Shown here: in pieces, positions 15,470-21,552 of the stretch
Numbering within the stretch: the first letter of the stretch is position 1
How the letters are laid out: each line of letters opens with the position of its first letter
Virus record (IMG/VR): IMGVR_UViG_3300033273_000316
Location: 1-22,994 of that record
Length of the DNA stretch: 22,994 nt
Reading direction: 5' to 3' (one strand)
Source of the DNA: a virus
The notes under the pieces: generated by a model
What the model was told of the DNA's origin: nothing
The model's input: only the letters and a program-made list of their open reading frames with translations
Database searches by the model: none
Program-made: the position numbers and the translations under genes

Positions 15470-15518
15470 TTGTTCTTAAAAAGAAAAGGAGGCAATTTGC
15501 CTCTTTTTTTTTGAACAA
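15470..15518 (+). terminator. Rho-independent terminator after the tail tube gene
   Basis: GAGGCA (15489-15494) and TGCCTC (15498-15503) form the core stem with a 3-base loop, extended by A/G against T, and followed by nine T (15504-15512). An outer pair, TTGTTC (15470-15475) and GAACAA (15513-15518), encloses the whole element, so it may fold into a longer bulged hairpin. Confidence 0.85.
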
Positions 15519-15529
15519 TATTCAACAGA

Positions 15530-15544
15530 ATAGGTTATATAGAT
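15530..15544 (+). promoter_or_regulatory. Conserved ATAG(G)TTAT element six bases before a start codon
   Basis: ATAGGTTAT at 15530-15538 lies exactly six bases before ATG 15545. ATAGTTAT occurs with the same six-base spacing before 333 (319-326) and 11467 (11453-11460). All three genes are first after a gap or terminator. It could be a promoter -7 box giving a leaderless or near-leaderless transcript, or a translation signal. Low base complexity means chance is not excluded. Confidence 0.3.
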
Positions 15545-15910
15545 ATGATAAGATTATCACCAACAACAGATTCTCAAACTGTAAGTATAATACCACGAGC
15601 ATATACAGTTGCCAGTGACTTATCTATGGTTATCGTAGAAGACGGAACAAGAAAAACTCAAACAATAAATGACATTACATCTTCATTATCATCTAATGGT
15701 AATTTCTTGCAGATGTCTATAGCATTTAGTATTTTAACTGCAGAAAACAGTTATTCGTTTGAACTCAAACAAGGAAGTACTTTATTATACAGAGGTAAAG
15801 CATACTGTACATCACAAACAGATAATACAACAGACCACACATTAAACAGTAATAAATATAATCAATATGTTGGAACTGATACGGATGACCAAAAATATAT
15901 AATAATATGA
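15545..15910 (+). CDS. Small beta-rich structural protein between tail tube and portal
   Basis: A 121-residue protein with alternating strands (QTVSIIPRAYTVASDLSMVI, FLQMSIAFSILTAENSYSFE, LLYRGKAYCT). It has no signal peptide or membrane segment and ends in an acidic, Asn/Tyr-rich tail. I recognise the 'YSFEL..GS.LLYRGK' pattern as a small conserved gene lying before the portal in phages of Bacteroidota, of unknown function. It follows the tube terminator and overlaps the portal start as ATGA, so it is probably a minor head or head-tail interface protein made together with the portal. A decoration protein is the main alternative. The gene is secure; the role is a guess. Confidence 0.45.
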   Translation: MIRLSPTTDSQTVSIIPRAYTVASDLSMVIVEDGTRKTQTINDITSSLSSNGNFLQMSIAFSILTAENSYSFELKQGSTLLYRGKAYCTSQTDNTTDHTLNSNKYNQYVGTDTDDQKYIII

Positions 15911-17640
15911 ACAAAGTAAAAATAATAAACCTATCAGGTTACGAAACACCAAGTATAAAAGAATCTACCAGATATGATTGGGTAGAGTATGGAGATGATA
16001 ACAATTATTTTGGTGAACTAATAGAGAAATATACAGGCAGTCCAACAAACTCAAGATGTGTTAATGGTATATCTGACCTTATATATGGTAGAGGATTAAG
16101 TGCAACTGATTCAGAAGACAATGCTGTTCAGTTTGGACAAATGCAACAAATACTTCAAGATAAAGATGTAAGAAGAATTGTAAGTGATTTAAAATTACTT
16201 GGACAAGCTGCAATACAAGTTGTATATAATAAAAGAAAGACAAAGATTATGCAACTTAAACATTTTCCTACTGAAACATTAAGAGCTGAAAAAGCAAAAG
16301 ACGGAAAAATACAAGCATATTATTATCATCCTAAATGGAAAGAAATAAAACCATCTGATAAACCTAAAAGAATACCAGCATATAAATTTGGTAGAAAAAG
16401 TGAAACTGTAGAAATATATTGTGTAAAACCATATAAAGCTGGTTTTTATTATTATTCTCCAGTAGATTATCAGGGATGTTTACAATATTGTTCACTTGAA
16501 GAGGAAGTATCAAACTACCATATAAACAACATACAAAATGGATTACAACCGTCAATGTTGCTTAACTTTAACAATGGTATTCCATCAGATGAAGCTCAAC
16601 AAATTATAGAGTCTAAAATATATGAGAAGTTTAGTGGGTCTTCTAATGCAGGTAAATTTATATTATGTTTTAATGAAGATAGTGAAGCTCAAGCAAACGT
16701 AGAGCCGATTAACTTGCCAGATGCTCATGCTCAATATGAGTTTTTAGCTAAAGAATCAAGAGAAAAGATAATGATTGGTCACGGTGTTGTTTCTCCTATA
16801 CTTCTTGGTATAAAAGATAACACTGGTTTTGGAAATAATGCAGAAGAATTAAGAACTGCATCGGTTTTAATGGATAATATTGTTATTAGACCATTTCAAA
16901 CTTTACTGATTAATGCTTTTAATGAATTATTAGCATTTAACGGTATAAATCTTAATCTTTACTTTGTTACTCTACAACCAATTGAGTTTACAGAGCTTGA
17001 TAATATTGAAACAAAGATTAAAAGAGAAGAAGAAACAGGTGAAAAACTGTCATCACAAGAGAAAAATGACTTTAATGATGAAGAAGGTGATGATTTACTA
17101 TCTCAACTAGAAAGTTTAGGTGAAAAAGTAGATGAAAATGACTGGGAACTTATACACACAGAGAAAGTAGAAGATACAGAAGCAGAATTTGACTTTACTA
17201 AACTTGCAGAAGTGTCAAAAGATGATGCTAAACCTAATAAGGTGTCTTCACAAGACAATTCAACATATAAGGTTAGATATTCTTATGGTCCTGTAAGAAA
17301 TTCAGCAGATAGCAGACGTTTTTGTCAAAGAATGGAGCTATTAACAGGTCAAAATCTTGTATTTAGAAAAGAAGATATAAATATGATGTCTTTTAGAGGT
17401 GTAAATAAGGAATTAGGTCACAAAGGACAGAACTATTCATTATTTAAGTATAAAGGCGGTGTAAATTGTCATCACTATTGGGAATTAAAGGTATATAAGA
17501 AGAAGGTTTCTGATAATAACCTGGTCAGTGAAGCAGAAGCAATAAAAGATGGCTTAAAAGAGCCTAAAAACGCTCCTGAAGTCGAAATTGCACCAAAAGA
17601 TATGGCAAACAGAGGACATCATCCAAATTATAAAAAATGA
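15907..17640 (+). CDS. Portal protein with C-terminal His/Cys module
   Basis: A 577-residue protein. The first ~400 residues carry portal-family features: 'YTGSPTNSRCVNGISDLIYG' near residue 40, the clip/stem-like region with 'QLKHFPTETLRAEKAKDGKI', and 'IMIGHGVVSPILLGIKDNTG' followed by long stem helices (MDNIVIRPFQTLLINAFNEL). It forms the dodecameric DNA gate of the head. After an acidic linker (~385-450), residues ~455-535 form a separate module with 'SRRFCQRM' (Cys473), 'YRKED'-like 'FRKEDINMMSFRG' and 'YKGGVNCHHYWE' (Cys521, His522, His523). It resembles a module found in Bacteroidota phage head proteins and loosely Mu gpF minor capsid proteins. Both ends are ATGA overlaps. Confidence 0.75.
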   Translation: MNKVKIINLSGYETPSIKESTRYDWVEYGDDNNYFGELIEKYTGSPTNSRCVNGISDLIYGRGLSATDSEDNAVQFGQMQQILQDKDVRRIVSDLKLLGQAAIQVVYNKRKTKIMQLKHFPTETLRAEKAKDGKIQAYYYHPKWKEIKPSDKPKRIPAYKFGRKSETVEIYCVKPYKAGFYYYSPVDYQGCLQYCSLEEEVSNYHINNIQNGLQPSMLLNFNNGIPSDEAQQIIESKIYEKFSGSSNAGKFILCFNEDSEAQANVEPINLPDAHAQYEFLAKESREKIMIGHGVVSPILLGIKDNTGFGNNAEELRTASVLMDNIVIRPFQTLLINAFNELLAFNGINLNLYFVTLQPIEFTELDNIETKIKREEETGEKLSSQEKNDFNDEEGDDLLSQLESLGEKVDENDWELIHTEKVEDTEAEFDFTKLAEVSKDDAKPNKVSSQDNSTYKVRYSYGPVRNSADSRRFCQRMELLTGQNLVFRKEDINMMSFRGVNKELGHKGQNYSLFKYKGGVNCHHYWELKVYKKKVSDNNLVSEAEAIKDGLKEPKNAPEVEIAPKDMANRGHHPNYKK

Positions 17641-18134
17641 AAGCATTATTTATTACATTAGAAGAACTAAAAAGAAAATCCATCATAGATGGTAATGTAG
17701 ATACTGATAAACTCATACAGTTTGTAGAAGTAGCACAAGATACGTATATACAAAATTATTTAGGTACAAGATTTTATAGTGCATTACAAACTCAAGTAAT
17801 AAATAGTACATTATCTAGTGATAATGAAACATTAATCAACACATACATTAAACCAATGCTTATTTGGTACACACAGGCAACATATTTACCTTATGCTGCT
17901 TATCAAATATCAAATGGAGGTATATATAAACATAATAGCGAAAATGCAACTTCTGTTTCAGAGTCTGAAATAACTAAATTAACAAGACACGCAACAGAAA
18001 CAGCAGATTTTTATGCTAAAAGATTTATGGACTACATGGATGATAATTTAGACCTTTATCCTGATTACATAGGAAGTCAAGATGGAGGAATGTATCCAGA
18101 GAGAGACGTTAACTTTACTAATTGGGTTTTATGA
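17637..18134 (+). CDS. Head-tail connector / adaptor protein (DUF6712-like)
   Basis: A 165-residue mainly helical protein. It has the layout of a head completion adaptor: a start 'LFITLEELKRKSIIDGNVDT', then 'LIQFVEVAQDTYIQNYLGTR' and a helical bundle with 'YIKPMLIWYTQATYLPYAAY'. Its long C-terminal helix (TADFYAKRFMDYMDDNLDLY) ends in 'YPERDVNFTNWVL'. The pattern fits the DUF6712 family, found beside the portal in Bacteroidota phages, and resembles gp6/gp15-type adaptors that bind under the portal ring. The start overlaps the portal stop (ATGA) and the end overlaps the next tiny gene in the same way, so portal, adaptor and peptide are likely co-translated. Confidence 0.65.
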   Translation: MKALFITLEELKRKSIIDGNVDTDKLIQFVEVAQDTYIQNYLGTRFYSALQTQVINSTLSSDNETLINTYIKPMLIWYTQATYLPYAAYQISNGGIYKHNSENATSVSESEITKLTRHATETADFYAKRFMDYMDDNLDLYPDYIGSQDGGMYPERDVNFTNWVL

Positions 18135-18232
18135 AAGATAACAAGCAGACATACAAGCCAAAAAAAGAAAACGAAATAAAATTAAGTAGTTATATAAAAA
18201 AGATAAAAGATGTCGTTTGGAAGCGTATATGA
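18131..18232 (+). CDS. 33-residue basic microprotein
   Basis: The ATG overlaps the adaptor stop as ATGA and the frame ends 23 bases inside the next tiny gene. The product is hydrophilic and Lys-rich (MKDNKQTYKPKKENEIKLSS) with a C-terminal amphipathic segment ending in VVWKRI. No family is recognised. It could be an unstructured linker protein or only a translational relay to the next gene. Support is the ATGA overlap. Confidence 0.45.
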   Translation: MKDNKQTYKPKKENEIKLSSYIKKIKDVVWKRI

Positions 18233-18293
18233 TGAGAGCTGGTGGGGCAATGATAGTGAATCTAATAATTGGGGAATAATTTATCCAGTATAA
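18210..18293 (+). CDS. 27-residue Trp/Gly microprotein, paralogue of the next gene
   Basis: This tiny product, starting MSFGSVYDESWWGNDSE and ending WGIIYPV, matches the first 27 residues of the next gene product without gaps at 17 of 27 positions. Two paralogues side by side, each with its own ATG, argue that both are expressed. The aromatic-rich pattern FGSVY..SW.GN..E.N.WG.IYP resembles short conserved proteins I associate with Flavobacteriia phages near fibre genes. It lies in a region of tail and fibre genes, so a small virion or chaperone peptide is plausible; function is unknown. It lacks the C-terminal heptads of its neighbour. Confidence 0.55.
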   Translation: MSFGSVYDESWWGNDSESNNWGIIYPV

Positions 18294-18297
18294 GACA

Positions 18298-18465
18298 ATG
18301 GGATTTGGTTCAGTATATAGTGTAAGTTGGTTTGGAAACGTTAATGAAGCGAATGGTTGGGGTAATATTTACCCATTTGATGCAGATGGTTCTTATTTAA
18401 CGGTAGATACGACATTATTTAGTGCAGATAGCACAAGTTTAACAGCAGACGCAACAGTATATTAA
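18298..18465 (+). CDS. 55-residue microprotein with Trp/Gly head and three C-terminal heptads
   Basis: The product opens with MGFGSVYSVSWFGNVNEANG and WGNIYP, the same head as the preceding gene. It then adds 'FDADGSYL' and exactly three heptads, TVDTTLF, SADSTSL and TADATVY, which end at the stop codon. The same three-heptad ending closes the 928-residue tail protein (stop at 9204-9206). The heptads alternate Asp and hydrophobic residues and may form a small beta element used for docking. It lies four bases after the previous stop and 12 bases before the next start, ahead of fibre genes. Function unknown; a virion assembly peptide is my best guess. Confidence 0.6.
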   Translation: MGFGSVYSVSWFGNVNEANGWGNIYPFDADGSYLTVDTTLFSADSTSLTADATVY

Positions 18466-18477
18466 AATAAATAAAAA

Positions 18478-19122
18478 ATGGCAAAACAAGCAATAGGAAT
18501 AGGAACTTCAGCGAATGATGGGACAGGAGACCCATTAAGAACCGCTATGGACAAAACAAATGACAACTTCAATGAAGTATATGCTTTATTTGGAGATGGG
18601 TCAACACTTGCTATAAGTGGAGACGCAACTGTATCAGCAGGAGCTTTGACAATAGCTAATGATGCTGTTGAAAATGCTATGATTGCTGATGACGCAGTAG
18701 ATTCTGCACAAATAGCAGATGGAGCAATAGACACAGTACATATAGCAGATGATAATGTAACATTTGCTAAAATAGAAAATAGATATACTGCTAAAGTAGA
18801 AAAATCAGATACTTCAGGAGCAGTTAGTATTGACTGGTCAGCTGGAACTACATTTGAATTTACTGCTTCATTAACAGGAGCATTAGAATTAGACTTTACT
18901 AATTTTAAACAAGGGCAAGTAATTGGAATTTATGGATTAACAGGTTCACAAACAATTACACTTGATAGTGATGCAGCAACAAGCGAAACATTTAATAGAG
19001 TAGGAACTTCTGAATATGATGGTTCAGGAAGTAACTTTTTACAAGTAGCTTGTGTAGATGATTCCGCAGATGCAGTATTTAATTATTCAGTAATAACATA
19101 TACATCAGATACAACACCATAA
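18478..19122 (+). CDS. Tail fibre-type protein with ten-residue repeats
   Basis: A 214-residue protein with three parts. Residues 1-50 are a widespread fibre anchor (GIGTSANDGTGDPLRTAMDK, followed by NDNFNEVYALFG). Residues 59-98 are four ten-residue repeats of the form I-A-D-D-A-V, likely a trimeric shaft. Residues ~105-214 are a beta-rich end domain (SGAVSIDWSAGTTFEFTASL, 'GVTG'-like loops, ITYTSDTTP) comparable to small jelly-roll tips. The next gene resembles a fibre assembly chaperone, which supports the fibre role. It probably forms a side or tip fibre used for host contact. The start is preceded by an A-rich stretch instead of a Shine-Dalgarno sequence. Confidence 0.65.
   Translation: MAKQAIGIGTSANDGTGDPLRTAMDKTNDNFNEVYALFGDGSTLAISGDATVSAGALTIANDAVENAMIADDAVDSAQIADGAIDTVHIADDNVTFAKIENRYTAKVEKSDTSGAVSIDWSAGTTFEFTASLTGALELDFTNFKQGQVIGIYGLTGSQTITLDSDAATSETFNRVGTSEYDGSGSNFLQVACVDDSADAVFNYSVITYTSDTTP
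18652..18771 (+). repeat. Four tandem 30-bp repeats encoding a fibre shaft
   Basis: Four consecutive 30-base units encode IANDAVENAM, IADDAVDSAQ, IADGAIDTVH and IADDNVTFAK. The protein repeat is clear; the DNA copies have diverged at many third positions, so this is an old expansion. Confidence 0.8.
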
Positions 19123-19126
19123 TAAT

Positions 19127-19597
19127 ATGAAAGCAATAGAAATAAACGGACAAATTAAAACATACGACAGATTACCTAAATCTTGGGGAAATGTTCTAGG
19201 AGGATTTGATTTACTTTCAGATGAACAATTAAAGACTTATGGTTTTTATGATGTAGTGATTCCAGACTGGGATTCAAGAATACAAGAACTTGGAGATTTA
19301 TATTTTGATTCTGCAAGTGAAACTTTTACTAAAGATGTTTCAGATAAAACTTGGACACAAACTTTAGCAGAGTTAAAAGAGCAGCAAATAAATAATTTTA
19401 AACATTCTACAGGAAGTAAATTGCAAGAAACAGATTGGTATATTATAAGAAACCAAGAAACAGGTGCAGCTATACCTGCTGATATAACTTCAGCAAGACA
19501 AGCATTAAGAGACCAATGTGATACAGTAGAATCAGAAATCAACTCTAAAACATCTAAAAAAGCTGTTATGAGTTATGATTTACCAAGTTTAATGTAA
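19127..19597 (+). CDS. Tail fibre assembly-like / XkdW-type protein
   Basis: A 156-residue protein. The first part has 'YDRLPKSWGNVLGGFDLLSD' and 'YGFYDVVIPDWDS', typical of N-terminal halves of such proteins. The second part has a helix (WTQTLAELKEQQINNFKHST) followed by 'LQETDWYIIRNQETGAAIPA' and 'SARQALRDQCDTVESEI'. That 'L..TDWY.IR..E.G..IP......R..LR' pattern is shared by tail fibre assembly chaperones and by XkdW-like proteins. It sits between the repeat fibre and the adhesin and probably helps them fold or attach. The TAA overlaps the next ATG. Whether it is a chaperone or a virion part cannot be decided here. Confidence 0.6.
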   Translation: MKAIEINGQIKTYDRLPKSWGNVLGGFDLLSDEQLKTYGFYDVVIPDWDSRIQELGDLYFDSASETFTKDVSDKTWTQTLAELKEQQINNFKHSTGSKLQETDWYIIRNQETGAAIPADITSARQALRDQCDTVESEINSKTSKKAVMSYDLPSLM

Positions 19598-20640
19598 TGA
19601 GTGTAAATAAAAAAATAATAGAAACTGAAGCACAAGTTTCCCTTGAAGATGCTTTTAATATAGTAACTTATACAGGTAATAGTTCAACCCAATCTATCAC
19701 AGGAGTAGGATTTAAACCTGATTTAGTTTGGATAAAAAGAAGAAATAGTGCTGAGTCTCACGCTTTATATGATAGCATAAGAGGAATTAATAAACAACTC
19801 GAAACTAATTCTACTGCAGCTGAAGCAACTAACACAGCTCCTTACGAAGGTGTAAACTCTTTTGATGCAGATGGATTTACTACTGGGGATAATGGCGGCA
19901 CTAATAGAAGTCCAAATACTTATGTAGCTTGGTGTTGGAGAGCAAACGGAGGAAATACAAGTAGTAATACTGATGGTTCAATAACAAGTACAGTACAAGC
20001 AAATCAAGATGCAGGATTTAGTATTGTATCTTATACTGGGACTGGAAGTAATGCTACAGTTGGTCACGGATTAAGTTCAGCACCAGAGTTTATTATTGTT
20101 AAAAATAGGAGCGATGCTCAATTATGGACTACAGGTTCAAGTATTTTAAATAATGCCAATGCGTATTCAGATTTAAATTCAGGTAAGTGGTATGAATCAG
20201 GGACTCCTTGGAACTCAACACAACCTACAAGTTCTGTATTTAGTGTAGGTACTTATAATGGAACAAATGGTTCTGGAGATAGTATGATTGCTTATTGTTT
20301 CCATTCAGTCGATGGCTTTTCAAAGTTTGGCTCATATACAGGTAATGGAAGTTGTGATACCTCTAATCCTATTCAAAATTGTGGTTTTAGACCAGATTAT
20401 GTTTTATTAAAAAATGTTACAGATGGAGGACATTGGGGTATTTTTGATAGTGCGAGAGGAGGTACAGGACAAAACAACAAACAATTAACTGCTGAATCAA
20501 ATGGTGCAGAATACACAGGACTTAGCGGTTGTGATTATGTAAAGTTTGAAGATACAGGGTTTAGAGTTACAACAGATAATTCAGCATATAATGGAAGTGG
20601 TAAAACTATAATGTATATGGCATATAAAATAGCAAGTTAA
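19597..20640 (+). CDS. Three-repeat adhesin-like protein (DUF7483-like)
   Basis: A 347-residue beta-rich protein made of three copies of one domain: residues ~20-115 (FNIVTYTGN ... FKPDLVWIKRR ... YVAWCWRAN), ~141-236 (FSIVSYTGT ... SAPEFIIVKNR ... MIAYCFHS) and ~241-347 (FSKFGSYTG ... FRPDYVLLKNV ... IMYMAYKI). Each opens with a Y-T-G strand, holds a P-[DE]-[FYL]-[VI] strand and closes with an aromatic 'AYC/AWC' strand. The domain is common in marine phage appendage proteins and resembles DUF7483; its fold may be lectin-like, which suits binding of surface glycans. The first copy is the fullest. It is probably the receptor-binding tip of this fibre cluster. The start overlaps the previous stop by one base. 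Confidence 0.6.
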   Translation: MSVNKKIIETEAQVSLEDAFNIVTYTGNSSTQSITGVGFKPDLVWIKRRNSAESHALYDSIRGINKQLETNSTAAEATNTAPYEGVNSFDADGFTTGDNGGTNRSPNTYVAWCWRANGGNTSSNTDGSITSTVQANQDAGFSIVSYTGTGSNATVGHGLSSAPEFIIVKNRSDAQLWTTGSSILNNANAYSDLNSGKWYESGTPWNSTQPTSSVFSVGTYNGTNGSGDSMIAYCFHSVDGFSKFGSYTGNGSCDTSNPIQNCGFRPDYVLLKNVTDGGHWGIFDSARGGTGQNNKQLTAESNGAEYTGLSGCDYVKFEDTGFRVTTDNSAYNGSGKTIMYMAYKIAS

Positions 20641-20642
20641 TT

Positions 20643-20789
20643 ATGAATGGATTTGAACCAACAATATTAGGAGTAACAGTTTGTATAATAACAATAGCAC
20701 AAATTAATGAAGTACTGCAAGGGCTTCTAATAATAGCTACGTTGGTTTATACGGTAATTAAAATATTTCAACTAATCGATAAAAAATAA
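20643..20789 (+). CDS. 48-residue membrane peptide, holin-like
   Basis: A short hydrophobic protein: an N-terminal hydrophobic stretch (TILGVTVCIITIAQ), a polar turn (INEVLQG), then a second hydrophobic stretch (LLIIATLVYTVIKIF) and a charged end (IDKK). It therefore has one or two membrane segments. It begins two bases after the adhesin stop and is followed within three bases by another small gene and then the GTA-type holin, which places it in the lysis module. A small holin, an antiholin or a membrane anchor are all possible. Confidence 0.55.
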   Translation: MNGFEPTILGVTVCIITIAQINEVLQGLLIIATLVYTVIKIFQLIDKK

Positions 20790-20792
20790 ATT

Positions 20793-20903
20793 ATGGTAAG
20801 AATATTTGAGTGGTTAGCACAACAATTTAGAACATTTAACAATTGGTTTAAGACCAGTTGGAATAACTTAATCAAAAAGTTATTATTTAAACAAGGACTA
20901 TAA
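20793..20903 (+). CDS. 36-residue cationic amphipathic peptide
   Basis: The product is short and carries three Trp, four Phe and six basic residues (MVRIFEWLAQQFRTFNNWFK ... NNLIKKLLFKQGL). It would form an amphipathic helix that lies on a membrane instead of crossing it. The TAA overlaps the start of the GTA-type holin as TAATG, so the two are likely coupled. I recognise no family. It may tune or trigger the holin, or serve only as a translational relay. Confidence 0.5.
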   Translation: MVRIFEWLAQQFRTFNNWFKTSWNNLIKKLLFKQGL

Positions 20904-21277
20904 TGTTAAAGACATTATTAAACATACTGGGTATATCTAAAAAAGACAACATAAGTGGTTTAGGGTTAGAAATCAGGGAGCTGATTAAAGGAAAAGAAAT
21001 AGACCCACAAAAGCTAATAGAACTACAAGCAGAGATTAATAAAGTAGAAGCTCAACATAGAACGATATTCGTTGCTGGTTGGAGACCTTTTATTGGATGG
21101 GTTTGTGGTTTTGCTTTAGCCTATAACTTTGTATTAAGAGACTTGTTAATATGGCTGCTTGGTCAAGAAGGAGTACCTCCAGCTCTACAGATGGAACATC
21201 TAATGACAGTACTTGTAGGAATGCTTGGACTTGGTGGTATGAGAACATTTGAGAAATTAAACAATAAATCAAACTGA
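20903..21277 (+). CDS. Holin, GTA three-helix type
   Basis: This 124-residue protein matches the GTA_holin_3TM pattern. After a soluble N-terminus with a charged helix (ELIKGKEIDPQKLIELQAEI) comes 'AGWRPFIGWVCGFALAYNFV' (residues 58-77), the family's Trp-Arg-Pro entry to the first membrane helix. A second hydrophobic stretch follows (LRDLLIWLLG, 78-87), then a third (HLMTVLVGMLGLGGMR, 99-114) and a short hydrophilic end. Holins of this type open the inner membrane so that the endolysin reaches the peptidoglycan; the M15A enzyme at 21835 is the obvious partner. It is the most secure lysis gene apart from the endolysin. Confidence 0.75.
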   Translation: MLKTLLNILGISKKDNISGLGLEIRELIKGKEIDPQKLIELQAEINKVEAQHRTIFVAGWRPFIGWVCGFALAYNFVLRDLLIWLLGQEGVPPALQMEHLMTVLVGMLGLGGMRTFEKLNNKSN

Positions 21278-21278
21278 T

Positions 21279-21311
21279 ATGTGTAATTGTGAAGTATGTA
21301 TTTGTAGATAA
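21279..21311 (+). CDS. Ten-residue Cys-rich mini-ORF (MCNCEVCICR)
   Basis: An ATG one base after the holin stop opens ten codons with Cys at positions 2, 4, 7 and 9, and its TAA overlaps the next ATG as TAATG. The C-x-C-x2-C-x-C pattern could bind a metal ion. It is short enough to be chance, but the tight joins at both ends match the coupled style of this genome. It may act mainly as a relay or leader peptide. Confidence 0.35.
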   Translation: MCNCEVCICR

Positions 21312-21442
21312 TGCTAAAAAAAGCAATATCTGCTTATATATTTAAACCTAAAAAAAGGAGACCTGGAGTACATTCTAAAAATGCTTCTAAAGGTCAAAGT
21401 GGTTATAAAAAGAAATATCGTGGACAAGGTAAAAAAAGATAA
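21311..21442 (+). CDS. 43-residue highly basic microprotein
   Basis: The product starts with a short hydrophobic helix (MLKKAISAYIFK) and is then Lys/Arg/Gly-rich (PKKRRPGVHSKNASKGQSGY, ending KYRGQGKKR). I associate the 'KRRPG.HSK..SK...YKK.YRGQG' pattern with a small gene of Flavobacteriia phages; its role is unknown. The charge suggests nucleic acid binding or packing with DNA in the head. It starts in a TAATG overlap with the ten-residue mini-ORF. Confidence 0.6.
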   Translation: MLKKAISAYIFKPKKRRPGVHSKNASKGQSGYKKKYRGQGKKR

Positions 21443-21551
21443 GATTAATTTTATCCCTATAGACGAAAATGAATTAATCTTTCATAAGACTAAACAACGA
21501 GTTAAAAGAAGGAAAAAAGGTCATAAAGGATTCAGACAAAACTTATATTAA
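21381..21551 (+). CDS. 56-residue basic protein overlapping the previous gene
   Basis: A second frame opens inside the previous gene (62 bases shared) and runs on for 109 bases beyond it. The unique part reads as plausible protein (KINFIPIDENELIFHKTKQR, then a VKRRKKGHKGFRQNLY end). ATG 21381 is the only ATG; a GTG at 21420 would shorten the overlap. Like its neighbours it is strongly basic. Support is moderate: the unique section fills what would otherwise be an empty gap and joins the next gene after a single base. Confidence 0.45.
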   Translation: MLLKVKVVIKRNIVDKVKKDKINFIPIDENELIFHKTKQRVKRRKKGHKGFRQNLY

Positions 21552-21552
21552 T

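Noticed and set aside
19246-19542. A 98-codon - strand open frame opposite the fibre assembly-like gene.
   Set aside because: Shadow of a well supported + strand gene; no start context and no recognisable protein pattern.
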